A stretch of 64,000 nt of DNA from Perkinsus olseni (lineage: Eukaryota; Perkinsozoa; Perkinsida; Perkinsidae). Position 1 is the first letter of the stretch, and each line of letters starts with the position of its first letter. The notes beneath the pieces are model-generated. The model ran no database searches and had not been told where the DNA came from. It was given only the letters and a program-made list of their open reading frames with translations. The translations under genes were made by a program, and so were the position numbers. Location: positions 62,001 to 126,000 of the forward strand of contig JABANP010000096.1 in the NCBI GenBank assembly GCA_013115135.1. The letters are read 5' to 3'. Below are positions 50,608 to 60,979 of the stretch, one piece after another.

Positions 50608-52369
50608 ATGCTCCTCAAATCATGCTTCCTCGTGGCCGTTCTCGGTACTGTGTTGCCGGGCCTCACCGCCGAGATCGTCGAATTCCGCTTGGACGGGCTG
50701 AGTCACTCCAGCGATGGAATCAAGAAGGCAGTCACTGAAGAAGGTATGTATTTCGGCAAGGAGAGTATCTTGGCCACACGCTGACGACCACGCAGATGTA
50801 CGGTATCTTCGAATGCCTTCAACTTTTCAGGGGCCTTCCTTATCGCTGGGCTCTCCGACGAGTTCGCGAAAGCCTACAGAGGCATCGCGACCGGATTGCC
50901 GGAATGCTCAGAAGCTGATGCTGACGGCGTTGACACTTTAGACGATGGCACCGTCCGTATCACTTTCGCCCAACGTACGAGGGTTCGCTGGCATCTTCCC
51001 GCTCAGATTGGAGCAGACTTTGAGGATTCGTTGCGAGATCAAGTGTACAGGTTCTCTAGATGGAGAGACCTCGGGGTTCATGGCCCGAGGGAGTTGCCCG
51101 ATGCATCTCGCCGAGAATATGAAGGAGATGAGTGCCGATCTCGACTACGTTGGGAAGGGAGGTTGCAGTTGAGCTGACTGATGTAAGTCTTAATCTCGGT
51201 GGGCCCCATTTGGGTGGATAAGATGATTTCAACAGCGCTCGTAGTGTAACGGTATCATACAAGCTTCCCATGCTTGTGTCCCGGGTTCGACTCCCGGCGG
51301 GCGCAGTTTATTACGATCAGGCCCTTTCACCCAGCGTCCATCATCCGGACCTGCCTTCCATCATAGACATCCTCGAGAAAGGCCGTGAATATCATCTCGA
51401 TCACGTCCACATCTACCAGAACCGTAACAATACTGCAGTTGGAGCCCACAAGGTAGGAGGGTAGCTTCTCGTCGATCGTCTCTCTACCGCTATTCGTTAC
51501 CACCGACGGCATCGTTCCGTATCTCTGGTTGCTTCCAGGACTCCTCAACACCCACCCTCACTTGGCACACCGACCAAGGGGCATTCTTGCTCCTTGTACT
51601 CCCACCAGGAGATCAGAGCTTCCACTATAAGGATAGTCAAGGCGAGGAGGTAACAGGACCCCAGCCTCGCGCTCTTCCCGAGGTTTCACTGCCAGACTAC
51701 ACTCAGCATCCCTAACGACGGTGAAGTCAGAGTCCTCGTGGTGATGGGTAACGCTCTGCGCAGCAACTTCTTCGGTGAGGTGGCGAACGGCGCTCGATCG
51801 TGCCGGGACCCTTCCTATGTTGGCTTCGGAATCTCAGAAACTGCTCCGCCTATCCGCCCACTCCCCCACTCGGTTTTATCTGAAGAGCCTTTCGCCTGGC
51901 GACCCTCGCGTCGTCATCGGCAGAATGTTCCTGCCCCCCGCGGACATCAGAGATTCCAGAACGGGTCTCACGTACGAGGCCTGGAGTAAGCAAGCCATGA
52001 TCCCCAATCCCGTCTTCGACACCGAAGAGGTCATTGCTGAGAAGAGGCGGCTACGTAAGACGCTTGATAGGGTGACAATACAGGCTAGCATCATTTTCTT
52101 GGTCAGAGACTAGTTGCAACTCGAGCAGTATTCAATGCTGGATGAGATGTATGGAGAACACTTGCTCGGCTGGGCAGACGGCAGTATGCTGGAATAATGC
52201 CACCCAAACTGCATGCCCTATCGACAAAAAGATGCGTCCGGAGTGCAGCGTCGGGTGTCTAGGCTCTTCAGGGTCTACTACAAAGGCGCCGAGGTCCGCG
52301 GCTACCAGTAACGTCGTCACCAAGGCGGTGGCAGCTATGGTAGCCCTGTTCGGGTTGGTCAACTTTTAG
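50608..52369 (+). CDS. Secreted, probably GPI-anchored protein; hosts a tRNA gene in an intron
   Basis: The ATG at 50608 starts a signal peptide (MLLKSCFLVAVLGTVLPGLTA). An intron (GTATGT...CTTTTCAG) leads to GAFLIAGLSDEFAKAYRGIA. After the tRNA-bearing intron 51183-51320 the exon reads HHPDLPSIIDILEKGREYHL. Later segments contain TLTWHTDQGAFLLLV (about 51560), EVRVLVVMGNALRSNFFG (about 51725) and RVVIGRMFLPPADI (about 51910). The HTDxG word and the spacing recall 2-oxoglutarate/Fe(II) dioxygenase-like proteins, but I am unsure. The last exon has several Cys and ends in a Ser/Thr-rich linker plus hydrophobic tail (AVAAMVALFGLVNF), as in GPI-anchored proteins; stop at 52367. Several exon borders remain open. 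Confidence 0.55.
51183..51320 (+). other. 138-nt spliceosomal intron containing an intact tRNA gene
   Basis: Donor GTAAGT at 51183, acceptor TTACGATCAG ending 51320. The tRNA-Gly (51235-51305) occupies the second half; only 15 nt separate its 3' end from the acceptor. The exon following the acceptor is clearly coding. Confidence 0.6.
51235..51305 (+). tRNA. tRNA-Gly (anticodon CCC)
   Basis: 71 nt. Acceptor GCGCTCG pairs with CGGGCGC (one G-T pair) with discriminator A. The D-arm has AGTGTAACGGTATCAT. The anticodon arm is ACAAGCTTCCCATGCTTGT, with stem CAAGC/GCTTG and anticodon CCC. The T-arm GTCCCGGGTTCGACTCCCGG has loop TTCGACT. All four helices form and A- and B-boxes are intact, so it should be transcribed by RNA polymerase III on its own. 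Confidence 0.95.
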
Positions 52370-53239
52370 TGACTCATCTTAGTTCGAACATGTGGTTTAG
52401 TCATTATGATGCGCTTTTCCGAGCCGTACAATTACGATGGAGTACCGGCTGGAGTAGGTCGCCTCTCCGGTAGATATTGTCGCCGACACTCATGTCAACT
52501 CCTCGGCTGTCAATCGACTTTTTCTCCACACGCTCTGGTTGTTTGGGTTCGCCTCACACGCATGGTCAGGCTGGCGCATGGGGTCGAGGCATCAAGCATC
52601 GGCTACTACGAATCTCTCGCAGCCTGTCAAAACCTATGCGCCATGTAAGAGGTCGACTAATTGCCGCAAGCGAGTGGACACTGTGAGACCGCCGCTAGGC
52701 ATTCAGGGAACGAACCTTCGAGGTTCGTTTGCCGAAGCCCGGCGGGGTTCAACCTTGAGAATTGAACCCAAAACATTGGAAAGGCTATTAAGAGCTCCTA
52801 GAGAACCTCATCGAATGCGGAGGACACCTCGCCGAGGACCAAGGTCAATCGACGGGCACCGTTCCGCAAGCTTTCTGCCCTTCTCTGTGCGGAAGATGCG
52901 CGGATGCATTCTCAGGGGACAACCGACACAACCAGCAACTAGCACACCTCTAGTGCGATTTAATCTGTGTTTTGAGTTCGTCGTCAGCTGTGTGAGTCCA
53001 CTCAGCAACCTCGCTAAGACGTCGTATCGTATGAAGGAAAACAGAATGGTGGCCCAAACTGAGACGGGAGGTGCCCTACTGTCTCCTAAAACTGCAACTA
53101 GCTCACTACAAGCCAAAATGCAAAAGAGGTTGAGAATCCACACAACGCGGAGGCTTGTCTTTTCTCGTCGGCGTTATACCAATGCTACTCTCTTCGAATC
53201 CATAAGTTTGGTTCCCCTCTTGCTACTGTTCAATTCTCG
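52370..53239. other. Spacer with two small hairpins resembling T-arms
   Basis: 52709-52729 is a perfect 9-bp inverted repeat (AACGAACCT, loop TCG, AGGTTCGTT). Just downstream at about 52745-52768 a second (GGGTTCAA/TTGAACCC) forms an 8-bp stem. Both contain TTCGA- or TTCAA-type words like tRNA T-loops. The long plus-strand frame across 52539-53396 is low in recognisable content, overlaps the start of the next gene in another frame, and is probably chance. Confidence 0.4.
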
Positions 53240-54491
53240 ATGCTCCCCCTTCGTCTGCTGCTGCTGGTGTCGATCCTCCTTGCCCCTATCGCAGCATCGT
53301 CATCGAGCCGCCATCCTTTTATCAGAGTATATGACGAACAGAATCCTATCTCAGCTCCGGACGACCATTTATTCCTCTGCCCTCAGCCCTTCATAGATGA
53401 GCTGGACCTTTCTGATTGGCCCTCGGCATGAAGTGACCATCAATGGTTCGGAGTGTATCAGCAGCGAGGAGCTCTTCGCCACCGAGGATAATGCCGTCTT
53501 CTTCGAGTGCCTTGCCACGACCATCAACGCTACCACGCATGTCCTCGACTCTATCGGTATCGATGCGTCTATTTCTGATGGGACCTTGCTGGGTTGGTAT
53601 CGTCATCACAAAGGCTTCATCCCATGGGACGTCGATGGGGATATGTCCATTATGAAGTCGGACTGTCGCAAATCTTTTGATAAATATGCCTCTCCCGAGC
53701 ACAAGAACGTCGCTAGTCTGTTACAGGAGCTCATGCCAGACTACGAAGTGTACGGTATCGAACTTGGTGTTGGTTCTGGTCTGGAGGAAGATGAATGGGA
53801 GGGGTGTGAGAATCCTGAGTTCCGTGTGTATCATGTCCTCAATGGTACAGCGTGTCATGTCGATGTCTTCCAACAGTTGCAGTCCACTGACCCAGAAGAG
53901 CCCTGCCAAGCATGCCCCGGTTATCTTGATGGTGAGGTGACCGTCTGCCGGTATCCAGAAGGGGAAGTCTGCGGCCTTCGCGATGATTTCCTCCCCATGA
54001 CTTGGGACCATCTTTCTTGGGCCGATTGCAAGGTCCCTCGGCGGCCAAGCCACACGTTGGAACCCCAAGTCGGGGGTGCGCTCGAATTCAGGAATTTCAA
54101 GAGTGTCCCTGGCAACTATAAGTACGGGGAGCAGATCCTGGTTGTGGGCCGACCAGTGGATGCCATGGGAAAAGACATCATCGCTCTTAGTCAAGACGAT
54201 GAGGAGACGGTGGCTCCGGATATAACAGAGCCACCTGTCGTTCCAGTTACTCTGCCGAAGGTGAAGTCTGATGATGACCGTGCGCAGTCCTACGAAAAGA
54301 CATTTATGAGCTACAGTGGAGCGCTCGAAGCTCACAGGTGGAGCGAAAGTTTTATATTGATTATCCTATTGGGTGCTCTCTGTTCCTTTTTCCTAATTTG
54401 GCTCTTCTGTAATTACCGGCATCGTGCTGCTACCGGCAGCTCTAACCACCGAGCCGGTGATGACGTTGAAAATCGTGTTTTGATTGAGTAA
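53240..54491 (+). CDS. LicD-family type I membrane protein (putative phosphotransferase), 393 aa
   Basis: Exon 1 (53240-53326) encodes a signal peptide (MLPLRLLLLVSILLAPIAA); a 70-nt intron (53327-53396) leads to a long exon with stop at 54489. The core motif DGTLLGWYRHHKGFIPWD (53577-53630), followed by VDGDMSI, is the signature of the LicD/fukutin nucleotidyl-/phosphotransferase fold, whose members add phosphocholine or ribitol-phosphate to glycans; the Asp residues bind metal. Here the fold faces the secretory lumen. A C-terminal helix (SFILIILLGALCSFFLIWLF) and a short tail make it a type I membrane protein, perhaps in the Golgi. Several Cys in the middle suggest disulphides. It follows a choline/ethanolamine activation gene elsewhere in the window, but no link is shown. 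Confidence 0.82.
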
Positions 54492-54578
54492 TGTCTGACG
54501 TGTACCAAGTCTAACAAAGAATTTCTCAAGTCCATCATGGGTGTTGCGTCTTGGAGTGGCAGCTGTTTTTGGTCGACC

Positions 54579-54836
54579 TCAAGCCTTCAACGTGAGAGCT
54601 TTGAGTACACTCGAGCACTCCTGGGTGAACGCATCCACCTGAGACTTTGTCGCTAATCGTGGACAGGAGGGGCATACTCTACTTGTCAATTGCAATCGAA
54701 GGGACGATCCGGCCGAACAACTCGACCGACCGGAGGATGGCGAGATATCCGAATCAAGAAGGAGCGTATCAGTGGCTTTTCGTCTGAAAGTTTGCGCTGC
54801 AGGAACCCAACGGCTCTTTAGTTTTTTCGATCTCAT
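54579..54836 (-). other. Open frame of doubtful status between LicD and SOD genes
   Basis: An 85-codon minus-strand frame ending SQVDAFTQECSSVLKAL; no family, no signal peptide. It may be chance. The remaining spacer to 55060 is the shared 3' flank of the SOD duplication. Confidence 0.15.
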
Positions 54837-55060
54837 CAGAGAGGCCTGACGCCCACATTCACCACTTCTTGCGACTATTTACCATGGAACACCGACAACT
54901 TAGGGAATTACTCTGACAATGAGCTTGAACTTGACGAATGTATCCAACGACTCGCCATCATAGGAGCCCCTCAGGCTAGAGACGGCTCTAATGATGACAG
55001 TCTTATTACATTCTACTTACAACCAACTTTTGGTTTAAAAATTCTTATAACGGTAGCTCG

Positions 55061-55909
55061 TTAGTCACTCGCAATCTTCCCGCAGACCAGACGAGCACCA
55101 GAGTTACCCGTAGCTCTCGAACCCGGGTTACCACCCAGGCCTAGATCATCCTGATCGGCGTGTAGCACGACCGACCGAGTGAGGGATGATGTCGGACCAA
55201 AGAGTAGGATAAGACTGTCGTAGAAGGAGCCCTTCGCCCTGCCTGATGCATCGGCTTTGATGTTGCCCATGTCACCAACGTGCCTGACTGTCATATTCAA
55301 ACGGTCACCGTGGAACTTGTAGAAAGGGTTGTAGTGTCCCCCGGTGGAGGTGCAACCGTTGGAGAAGTCGGAGAACTCGTGAACATGCACACCATGCTGG
55401 GCGAACGGCTCCAAGTTGTATACATCGTAGCTTATCTTGGTTTTTGCGTGGCTCTCCTGCTCGAAGTAAAATGTACCGCGGACCTGACTTCCGCTGCCCT
55501 GAGGCTCGAGCTTGGCCGAAGCTTTGATAGGGAATCTTGGGCCTTTTCTGTCGACTGAGAGGAGTACGGATTCGAACACCCCTTGGAGTACCCCTTACAT
55601 GGTAGGACGTCATCACAACGTACCGGGTAGACTTCTGGGCAGTTCTTCTGGAAGGCCACCGAGCATGGAGTCGCGTTCGCGCTGTCGGCCGTCTTAATAA
55701 AATACCTGAAGCGCGATGGGATTCGTAGTGCTCATCCTTGAGATGTGCCCTCACAGATCTTGGCATACGGGAGGCGGCGATTGATAGTCTTTGCAATAAG
55801 AGCCCTTGAAAGAGCATCCGGGGATAAGGCTGCAAAGATCGTCACATGCGTTCCCAGGTAGCTGGGCTGCGACGAAGGGGAGAAAGCCGATTCTTAAGAG
55901 AAGCGCCAT
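55061..55909 (-). CDS. Secreted cysteine-module - Cu/Zn superoxide dismutase, copy 1
   Basis: Three exons. Exon 1 (from ATG 55909) encodes a signal peptide (MALLLRIGFLPFVAA) and the first half of the cysteine module (CDDLC...C...YCKDY...VCQDL). A phase-2 intron after CQDL leads to exon 2, the second half (PCSVAFQKNCPEVYPVRC). The 44-nt intron 55555-55598 contains TGTTCGAATCC. Exon 3 is a complete Cu/Zn SOD: HGVHVHEF (two Cu ligands), NGCTSTGGHYNP (Cys and bridging His), HGD and RHVGDMGN (Zn ligands), VVLHADQDDLGLGGN (Cu ligand), GARLVCG (active-site Arg and disulphide Cys). All ligands are present. It should dismutate superoxide outside the cell; a role against oxidative attack is inference. 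The last exon alone is 172 codons. Confidence 0.9.
55555..55598 (-). repeat. 44-nt SOD intron with T-arm-like word
   Basis: Donor GTAAGG, acceptor CTCTCAG; contains GGTGTTCGAATCC, close to the B-box consensus. Identical in copy 2 (58913-58956). Confidence 0.5.
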
Positions 55910-57454
55910 GGGAGAGGAAGGCACCTGTGCGTGAACTGTTCGTGATGCAGAAGCGAAGATTGCGGGAGTTGGCCTATGGAGGTCTAAGACATCTTACTCA
56001 GCCACAAGGCCTCTAGTCGGCTGATTCACGATAACTCAGTACAGTGTGGCTACTCGAGACAGGGCTCAAAGAAAGCTACAAGCGGACTCGAGGGGAGTTC
56101 AACGATGATCAGGATCTGTGACGTGATCTAGAAGTTCTAGACTACAACGCATACTCATACACGCGAGTGCAAGGCGCAGAATGAGGTCAGACGCTTATCT
56201 GAGACTTATGATTGGCAGTAGCAGTCAAGGCAACTGCAGCGAAGATAGTCTAACAGCTGAGGAACACTAGAGTCGGTGGAAGCTGTTACATAGCGTATAG
56301 CCGTCACTACGTCGTTACGATAGTGTACTGACGCAATCTTGGCACGCATACACTTCCCGACGGGAAGGCCGTGCGGAAGTTGTCTCTGTTGAAGGCTTGC
56401 GGGTGCGGCGCTAATCGGAGCACTCCTCCCTCCCCGAATAGGGTTTGTGATATCCTTACCAGCGACCACGCCCAACGCTAGTCCTCCAGCGTCCATGCAG
56501 TTCTCTAAGAGCTGTTGTTACGGCATTTCCTATCGATAAGGACTGGCTTGGCGGCGCACCTCCCCCTGTCCCCCTTCGAGTCGTCAGCATCCTCAGTGTG
56601 TCCGTCCCCTCAAGTGCCCTTTCTAATACCTATCCTAGGAGCTAGAGGATAATAGCTCAAACTCCCCTCTGAGAGTCTGACGGGGCTCAAGCCGAATTGT
56701 TGGGACGCGTTGGGGTTTTATTCGGTCCATTTGGCTCAATCTGTCGCCGGTAACACCAGGGTATTAGTTGCCCACAATCAAGGTGGGGCTGTCGCAGTTG
56801 ACTCGCATGACTACCATAGGAGGCGAAGGCTCTCTCCTCAGTGGGCGAATCAACTCATGTGCTCTTCGTGCACTCGAGGGCGTCAGTTCCGCCTTAATCG
56901 CTCCTCGTGCTTACGTGCGCAGCTTATCCGATGAACAGTACGCTGGTTCAAAGATTTTGTCGTCTTCGTTTTATGTCGTGCTGACTACGAGGTTCGCAGT
57001 ATGAATGTTAGCGGAAGGGTAACACTCGGTCAGTCCCTTGGTGGCCCCAATACCCCACTTGATTCACGGAGGGGTGATAAGAAGGACAGCAGGCTTGGAG
57101 TGCAGGCTCTTTCTCAGGCGTCACCACTTCACCAGGTAGAATCGCTATGATGCTGAGAAGTCACGCGTGTCTTCGTGAGTTCATCACACTGGTGTAGTTG
57201 ACAAGGGATGCCACGCGTCCTATGCCTGGTGATATGCCTATCGGCCACGGGCCATAACGCACGCGTGAAACGCGATAACACGAACGCTAACGAGATAACG
57301 CGTCGTGACGTGTTCACCATCTTACGCTGAGTGCTTGACGCGTTCAACACAGCACTATCCGATCATTCCTCAGCAAGCAAGAATCAAACAAGCAACGGAA
57401 GTGCACGTACGCAGAGCTGGGCATAGGCCTCCAAGAGCACTCTGCGAATTGTGG

Positions 57455-57754
57455 TTAACTTCGATTTCCTTCATCATCAGCAGACTGGTATCGAGCCTGT
57501 GGCCTAGTTTCTAGCATGTACATTCCTTGTTGTGCAGTTGTGTGTTTCGCCTGTCTGACGGCCTGCGGTATGTTCAACACCTGAACGTTTTTCGCGTCTT
57601 GACCTGCCACGACTAACTTGGGTTGGCTATGAGCTAGCGTTATCATGACGGTTACCCGCTTGCCAAGGTCGGTACCTCCCTCGGGCTTGTGACAAGCCGC
57701 TTCTCCGAAAAGAATGTACAAGGCAGGCGGGGATGCCTCCGGTCGAGTTCCCAA
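57455..57754 (-). CDS. Unknown gene of duplication unit A (partial model)
   Basis: The minus-strand frame includes GGTDLGKRVTVMITLAHSQP followed by KLVVAG. The matching part of unit B (60338-60568) preserves a GQLG word, GT.LGK, a hydrophobic strand and QPKLVV in the same frame, so it is probably coding in at least one copy. Upstream (about 57775-57835) FIEWPNIYIPKDGKTVHVAI may be another exon. No domain recognised. The part from 55910 to 57454, including plus-strand TIGGEGSLLSGRI conserved between units, remains unexplained. Confidence 0.35.
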   Translation of the reverse strand: MGTRPEASPPALYILFGEAACHKPEGGTDLGKRVTVMITLAHSQPKLVVAGQDAKNVQVLNIPQAVRQAKHTTAQQGMYMLETRPQARYQSADDEGNRS

Positions 57755-57799
57755 CTGACCGCAATAGCAACATGGACAGTTTTACCATCTTTAGGTATA

Positions 57800-58232
57800 T
57801 AGATGTTGGGCCACTCGATGAATCGCTAAGCTTCGATTATTAACCTTGTTTTGGAACTACTCAACGTAAAAGGGGTTCCTTTTGCCGCCCGATGCGGATA
57901 CTGACTGTCAGTATCCGTCTTCTCCCGAAGTTCTGAGTGCATCGTGACTGACAATTCGGGATGATGCAGCCACTGGCGCTGAGCGTGTAACTAATAGATT
58001 CACCACCTGGTGGGAAACATGCAAGAAGGCGTACGGTATGCCCTCGATGTCATTATCTGAGACTCCTGCCATGTCGAAAGTCTCGTCGTTGAAATACATC
58101 GACTGAGAATACCGAGAAAACACGCCGAGTACGATGAGGTTGTCAACTTACCAGAGGGATGAATTCGCCGAGGAAGCCGCAGTAGCGAGGGACCCCAAGG
58201 ATATTGTTTCCACGATCTCATCACGAACCCGA
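57800..58232 (-). pseudogene. Truncated copy of the 3' half of the gene at 61797-62796
   Basis: 58070-58200 matches 62090-62220 almost base for base, covering the intron that follows a PL codon pair and the exon MYFNDETFDMAGVS plus NDIEGIPYAF. Beyond that the copy has length changes that shift the frame (the parent continues SPPLPPSDE), and no 5' half is present. It lies 3' of SOD copy 2 in the SOD orientation. Confidence 0.7.
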
Positions 58233-58418
58233 AGCCCACACTAAGTACTTTCTGGAGTATTTACCACAAACACCGACAACTCTGGGTATTACTCAGAGAA
58301 AAAGCTTAAGCTAACAGATGAAACCAACGACGCCGCTGGAGCAGCCGCTCGGCCTGGAGACGGCATTCATAACACTCCACTTCCGCCAGACTTTAAAAAT
58401 TCTTATAACGGTAGCTCG

Positions 58419-59267
58419 TTAGTCACTCGCAATCTTCCCGCAGACCAGACGAGCACCAGAGTTACCCGTAGCTCTCGAACCCGGGTTACCACCCAGGCCT
58501 AGATCATCCTGATCGGCGTGTAGCACGACCGACCGAGTGAGGGATGATGTCGGACCAAAGAGTAGGATAAGACTGTCGTAGAAGGAGCCCTTCGCCCTGC
58601 CTGATGCATCGGCTTTGATGTTGCCCATGTCACCAACGTGCCTGACTGTCATATTCAAACGGTCACCGTGGAACTTGTAGAAAGGGTTGTAGTGTCCCCC
58701 GGTGGAGGTGCAACCGTTGGAGAAGTCGGAGAACTCGTGAACGTGCACACCATGCTGGGCGAACGGCTCCAAGTTGTATACATCGTAGCTTATCTTGGTT
58801 TTTGCGTGGCTCTCCTGCTCGAAGTAAAATGTACCGCGGACCTGACTTCCGCTGCCCTGAGGCTCGAGCTTGGCCGAAGCTTTGATAGGGAATCTTGGGC
58901 CTTTTCTGTCGACTGAGAGGAGTACGGATTCGAACACCCCTTGGAGTACCCCTTACATGGTAGGACGTCATCACAACGTACCGGGTAGTATTCGTGGCAG
59001 TTCTTCTGGAAGGCCACCGAGCATGGAGTCGCGTTCGCGCTGTCGGCCGTCTTAATAAAATACCTGAAGCGCGATGGGATTCTTAGTGCTCATCCTTGAG
59101 ATGTGCCCTCACAGATCTTGGCATACGTGAGGCGGCGACTTATAGTCTTTGCAATAAGAGCCCTTGAAAGTGCATCCGGGGATAAGGCTGCAAAGATCGT
59201 CACATGCGTTCCCAGGTAGCTGGGCTGCGACGAAGGGGAGAAAGCCGATAGTCACGAGAAGCATCAT
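58419..59267 (-). CDS. Secreted cysteine-module - Cu/Zn superoxide dismutase, copy 2
   Basis: Tandem copy of the gene at 55061-55909, displaced by exactly 3358 bp, with the same three exons and intron sites. The SOD exon encodes the same 172 residues and differs by one silent change (CAT/CAC) near 58742. The signal peptide begins MMLLVTIGFLPFVAA and the module has YCKDYKSPPHVC and NCHEYYPV where copy 1 has YCKDYQSPPPVC and NCPEVYPV. All metal ligands are kept. Both copies should therefore be active enzymes differing in their N-terminal module. Confidence 0.9.
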
Positions 59268-60337
59268 GGTACAGGAAGGCATCTGTGCGTGAACTGTCAG
59301 TAATGCAGAAGCGAAGGTTCCGGCGGTTGTTGCCCAGACTACTCTGCACGCATAAACATAGACGGGAGCGTAACAGGTCTCACTCCAGCCTAAGGTTGGT
59401 ACGCATGCACTTCCCGGCGAAAACTTGTCTCCGCGGAAAACTTGCGGGTACGGCGCTAATCTGTCCTCTTCTCTCTCCCCGGATAGGTTTTCCGATATTT
59501 CTATCCGCGGCTACCCTCAAGGCTAGTCAACGGCGTCCACACGGTTTCCTAAGAGCTGTTGTTACGGCATGCCGCATCGGAAGAGGCCGTTTTGGCGGCG
59601 GACCTCGTCCCTGTCCCCCTTCGAGCTGTCACCTTCCTCAGTGTGACCATACCATCAAGGGTTCTTTCTCATACCCGTACTGGGGGCTAGAGACCCTTTA
59701 GTAGAGGGTGACAGCTCAACCTCTGGTCGGACGGAGCTTAAGCCGAAGTGTTGAGACACGTTGGAGACCTTATTAGTCCAGTTAACCCAACCTGCTAGCG
59801 GTGACGCCCGCGTAATCATTGTCTATAATGACCGTGACGCATCATTTCGTAGCGCAGTTGACGGCCATGACTACCATAGGGGGAGGCGGCTCTCTCCTCA
59901 GTGGGCGAATCAAGTCGTGTGCTCTCGGTGCACTCGCGGGCGTCAGTTACGCCTTAATCGCTCCTCGTGCTTACGTGCGCAGCTTATCCGATGAACAGTA
60001 CGCTGGTTCAAAGATTTTGCTCACTTCGTTTATCTCGTGTCGAGTCGTTACTATCGACTATGAACGTCAGCGGAAGGGCAACACTCAGTCAGCCCCCTGG
60101 TGGCCCCGAAACCCCACTTAATTCAGGGAGGGGTGATAAGAAGGGCAGCTTGCCTGAAGTGCAGACTCCTTCTCAGGCTAGAAGCCTACTCCTCACGAAT
60201 CCGCTGAGTACAATCGCGGCGATGCTGACGAGTCACGAGTGTCCTCGCACAGCATCTGCATGAGCGGCAGCGTCCCTGCCACCCATGACTGGCGATATGC
60301 TAGTCGGTCCTACACAACTTCGCGACTGACTCTATGC

Positions 60338-60568
60338 CTAACTGCACGACGGTAGACTGTCAGAACCCCGTGCAAGGGTGAGATGTGTAATGTAGTACTG
60401 CTGGAGCGAGCCCCACATGTCCAACCTCACAACTAACTTGGGTTGACCATGGCCTGGCGAGATTAAGGCGATTATCAGCTTGCCAGGGCCGGTGCCTCTC
60501 TCGAGGTCCTCAGGTTGTATGTACGGATAAGGTGTACCCGGCCAAATTCCCAACTGTCCGCAACTCAA
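60338..60568 (-). pseudogene. Unit B counterpart of the unknown gene at 57455-57754
   Basis: Same order of motifs as unit A (GQLG, GTGPGK, hydrophobic strand, QPKLVV) but more diverged. In the putative upstream exon (about 60595-60625) this copy is two bases longer than unit A within PNISIPR, shifting the frame. It may be decaying, or unit A may be the altered one. Confidence 0.35.
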
Positions 60569-60979
60569 CTAAGTCGGATTAATTGAAACATTGACAGTCC
60601 CACCATCGTTCTTGGTATGGAGATGTTGGGCGACTCGACTAATTGCTGCGGCTGCGAACAGACTTTATAATTTGTGAATGCAGAAGTACAAAAATGAAAG
60701 TGACATCAACACGGACGGAAGGCGGAAGGGAGGCCATATGCCGTTCCGTAGATTTCCCGAGTGACTGGATTGAACCTGTGCGGGAGAATAACTACGCCAA
60801 TTGCGCAGAAGAGCATCACCATCTTACTTGAAATTGAGGCTACTCTTTCCCTCGAAAGGGCCGTACGCCTCTACCAGCGGTGGGTAGTGGTGGTCAATGG
60901 TAATATCGATATGACCACCATTCGAGCCTCTCGATGTGAACCTACGATAACTTTTGCAAGATTCCAGAGCATCAACAGT

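Larger units (their letters stand above)
54850..57850. repeat. Segmental duplication, unit A (offset about 3358 bp from unit B)
   Basis: Unit A (about 54850-57850) and unit B (about 58250-60700) align. The SOD gene is nearly identical (55040-55909 and 58398-59267). A block at 56810-56960 is about 90 percent identical to 59868-60020. The outer parts are more diverged and broken by gaps. Both flanks share the words ACACCGACAACT (54887; 58272) and AGATGTTGGGC (57803; 60621). Confidence 0.75.
58250..60700. repeat. Segmental duplication, unit B
   Basis: Partner of unit A. It is shorter because of deletions in the part upstream of the SOD gene. Similarity is highest across the SOD exons and falls abruptly outside them. 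Confidence 0.75.

Noticed and set aside
52539..53396. A 285-codon plus-strand open frame
   Set aside because: It overlaps the LicD signal-peptide exon in another frame, has no domain or helix pattern, and crosses tRNA-like hairpins; probably chance.
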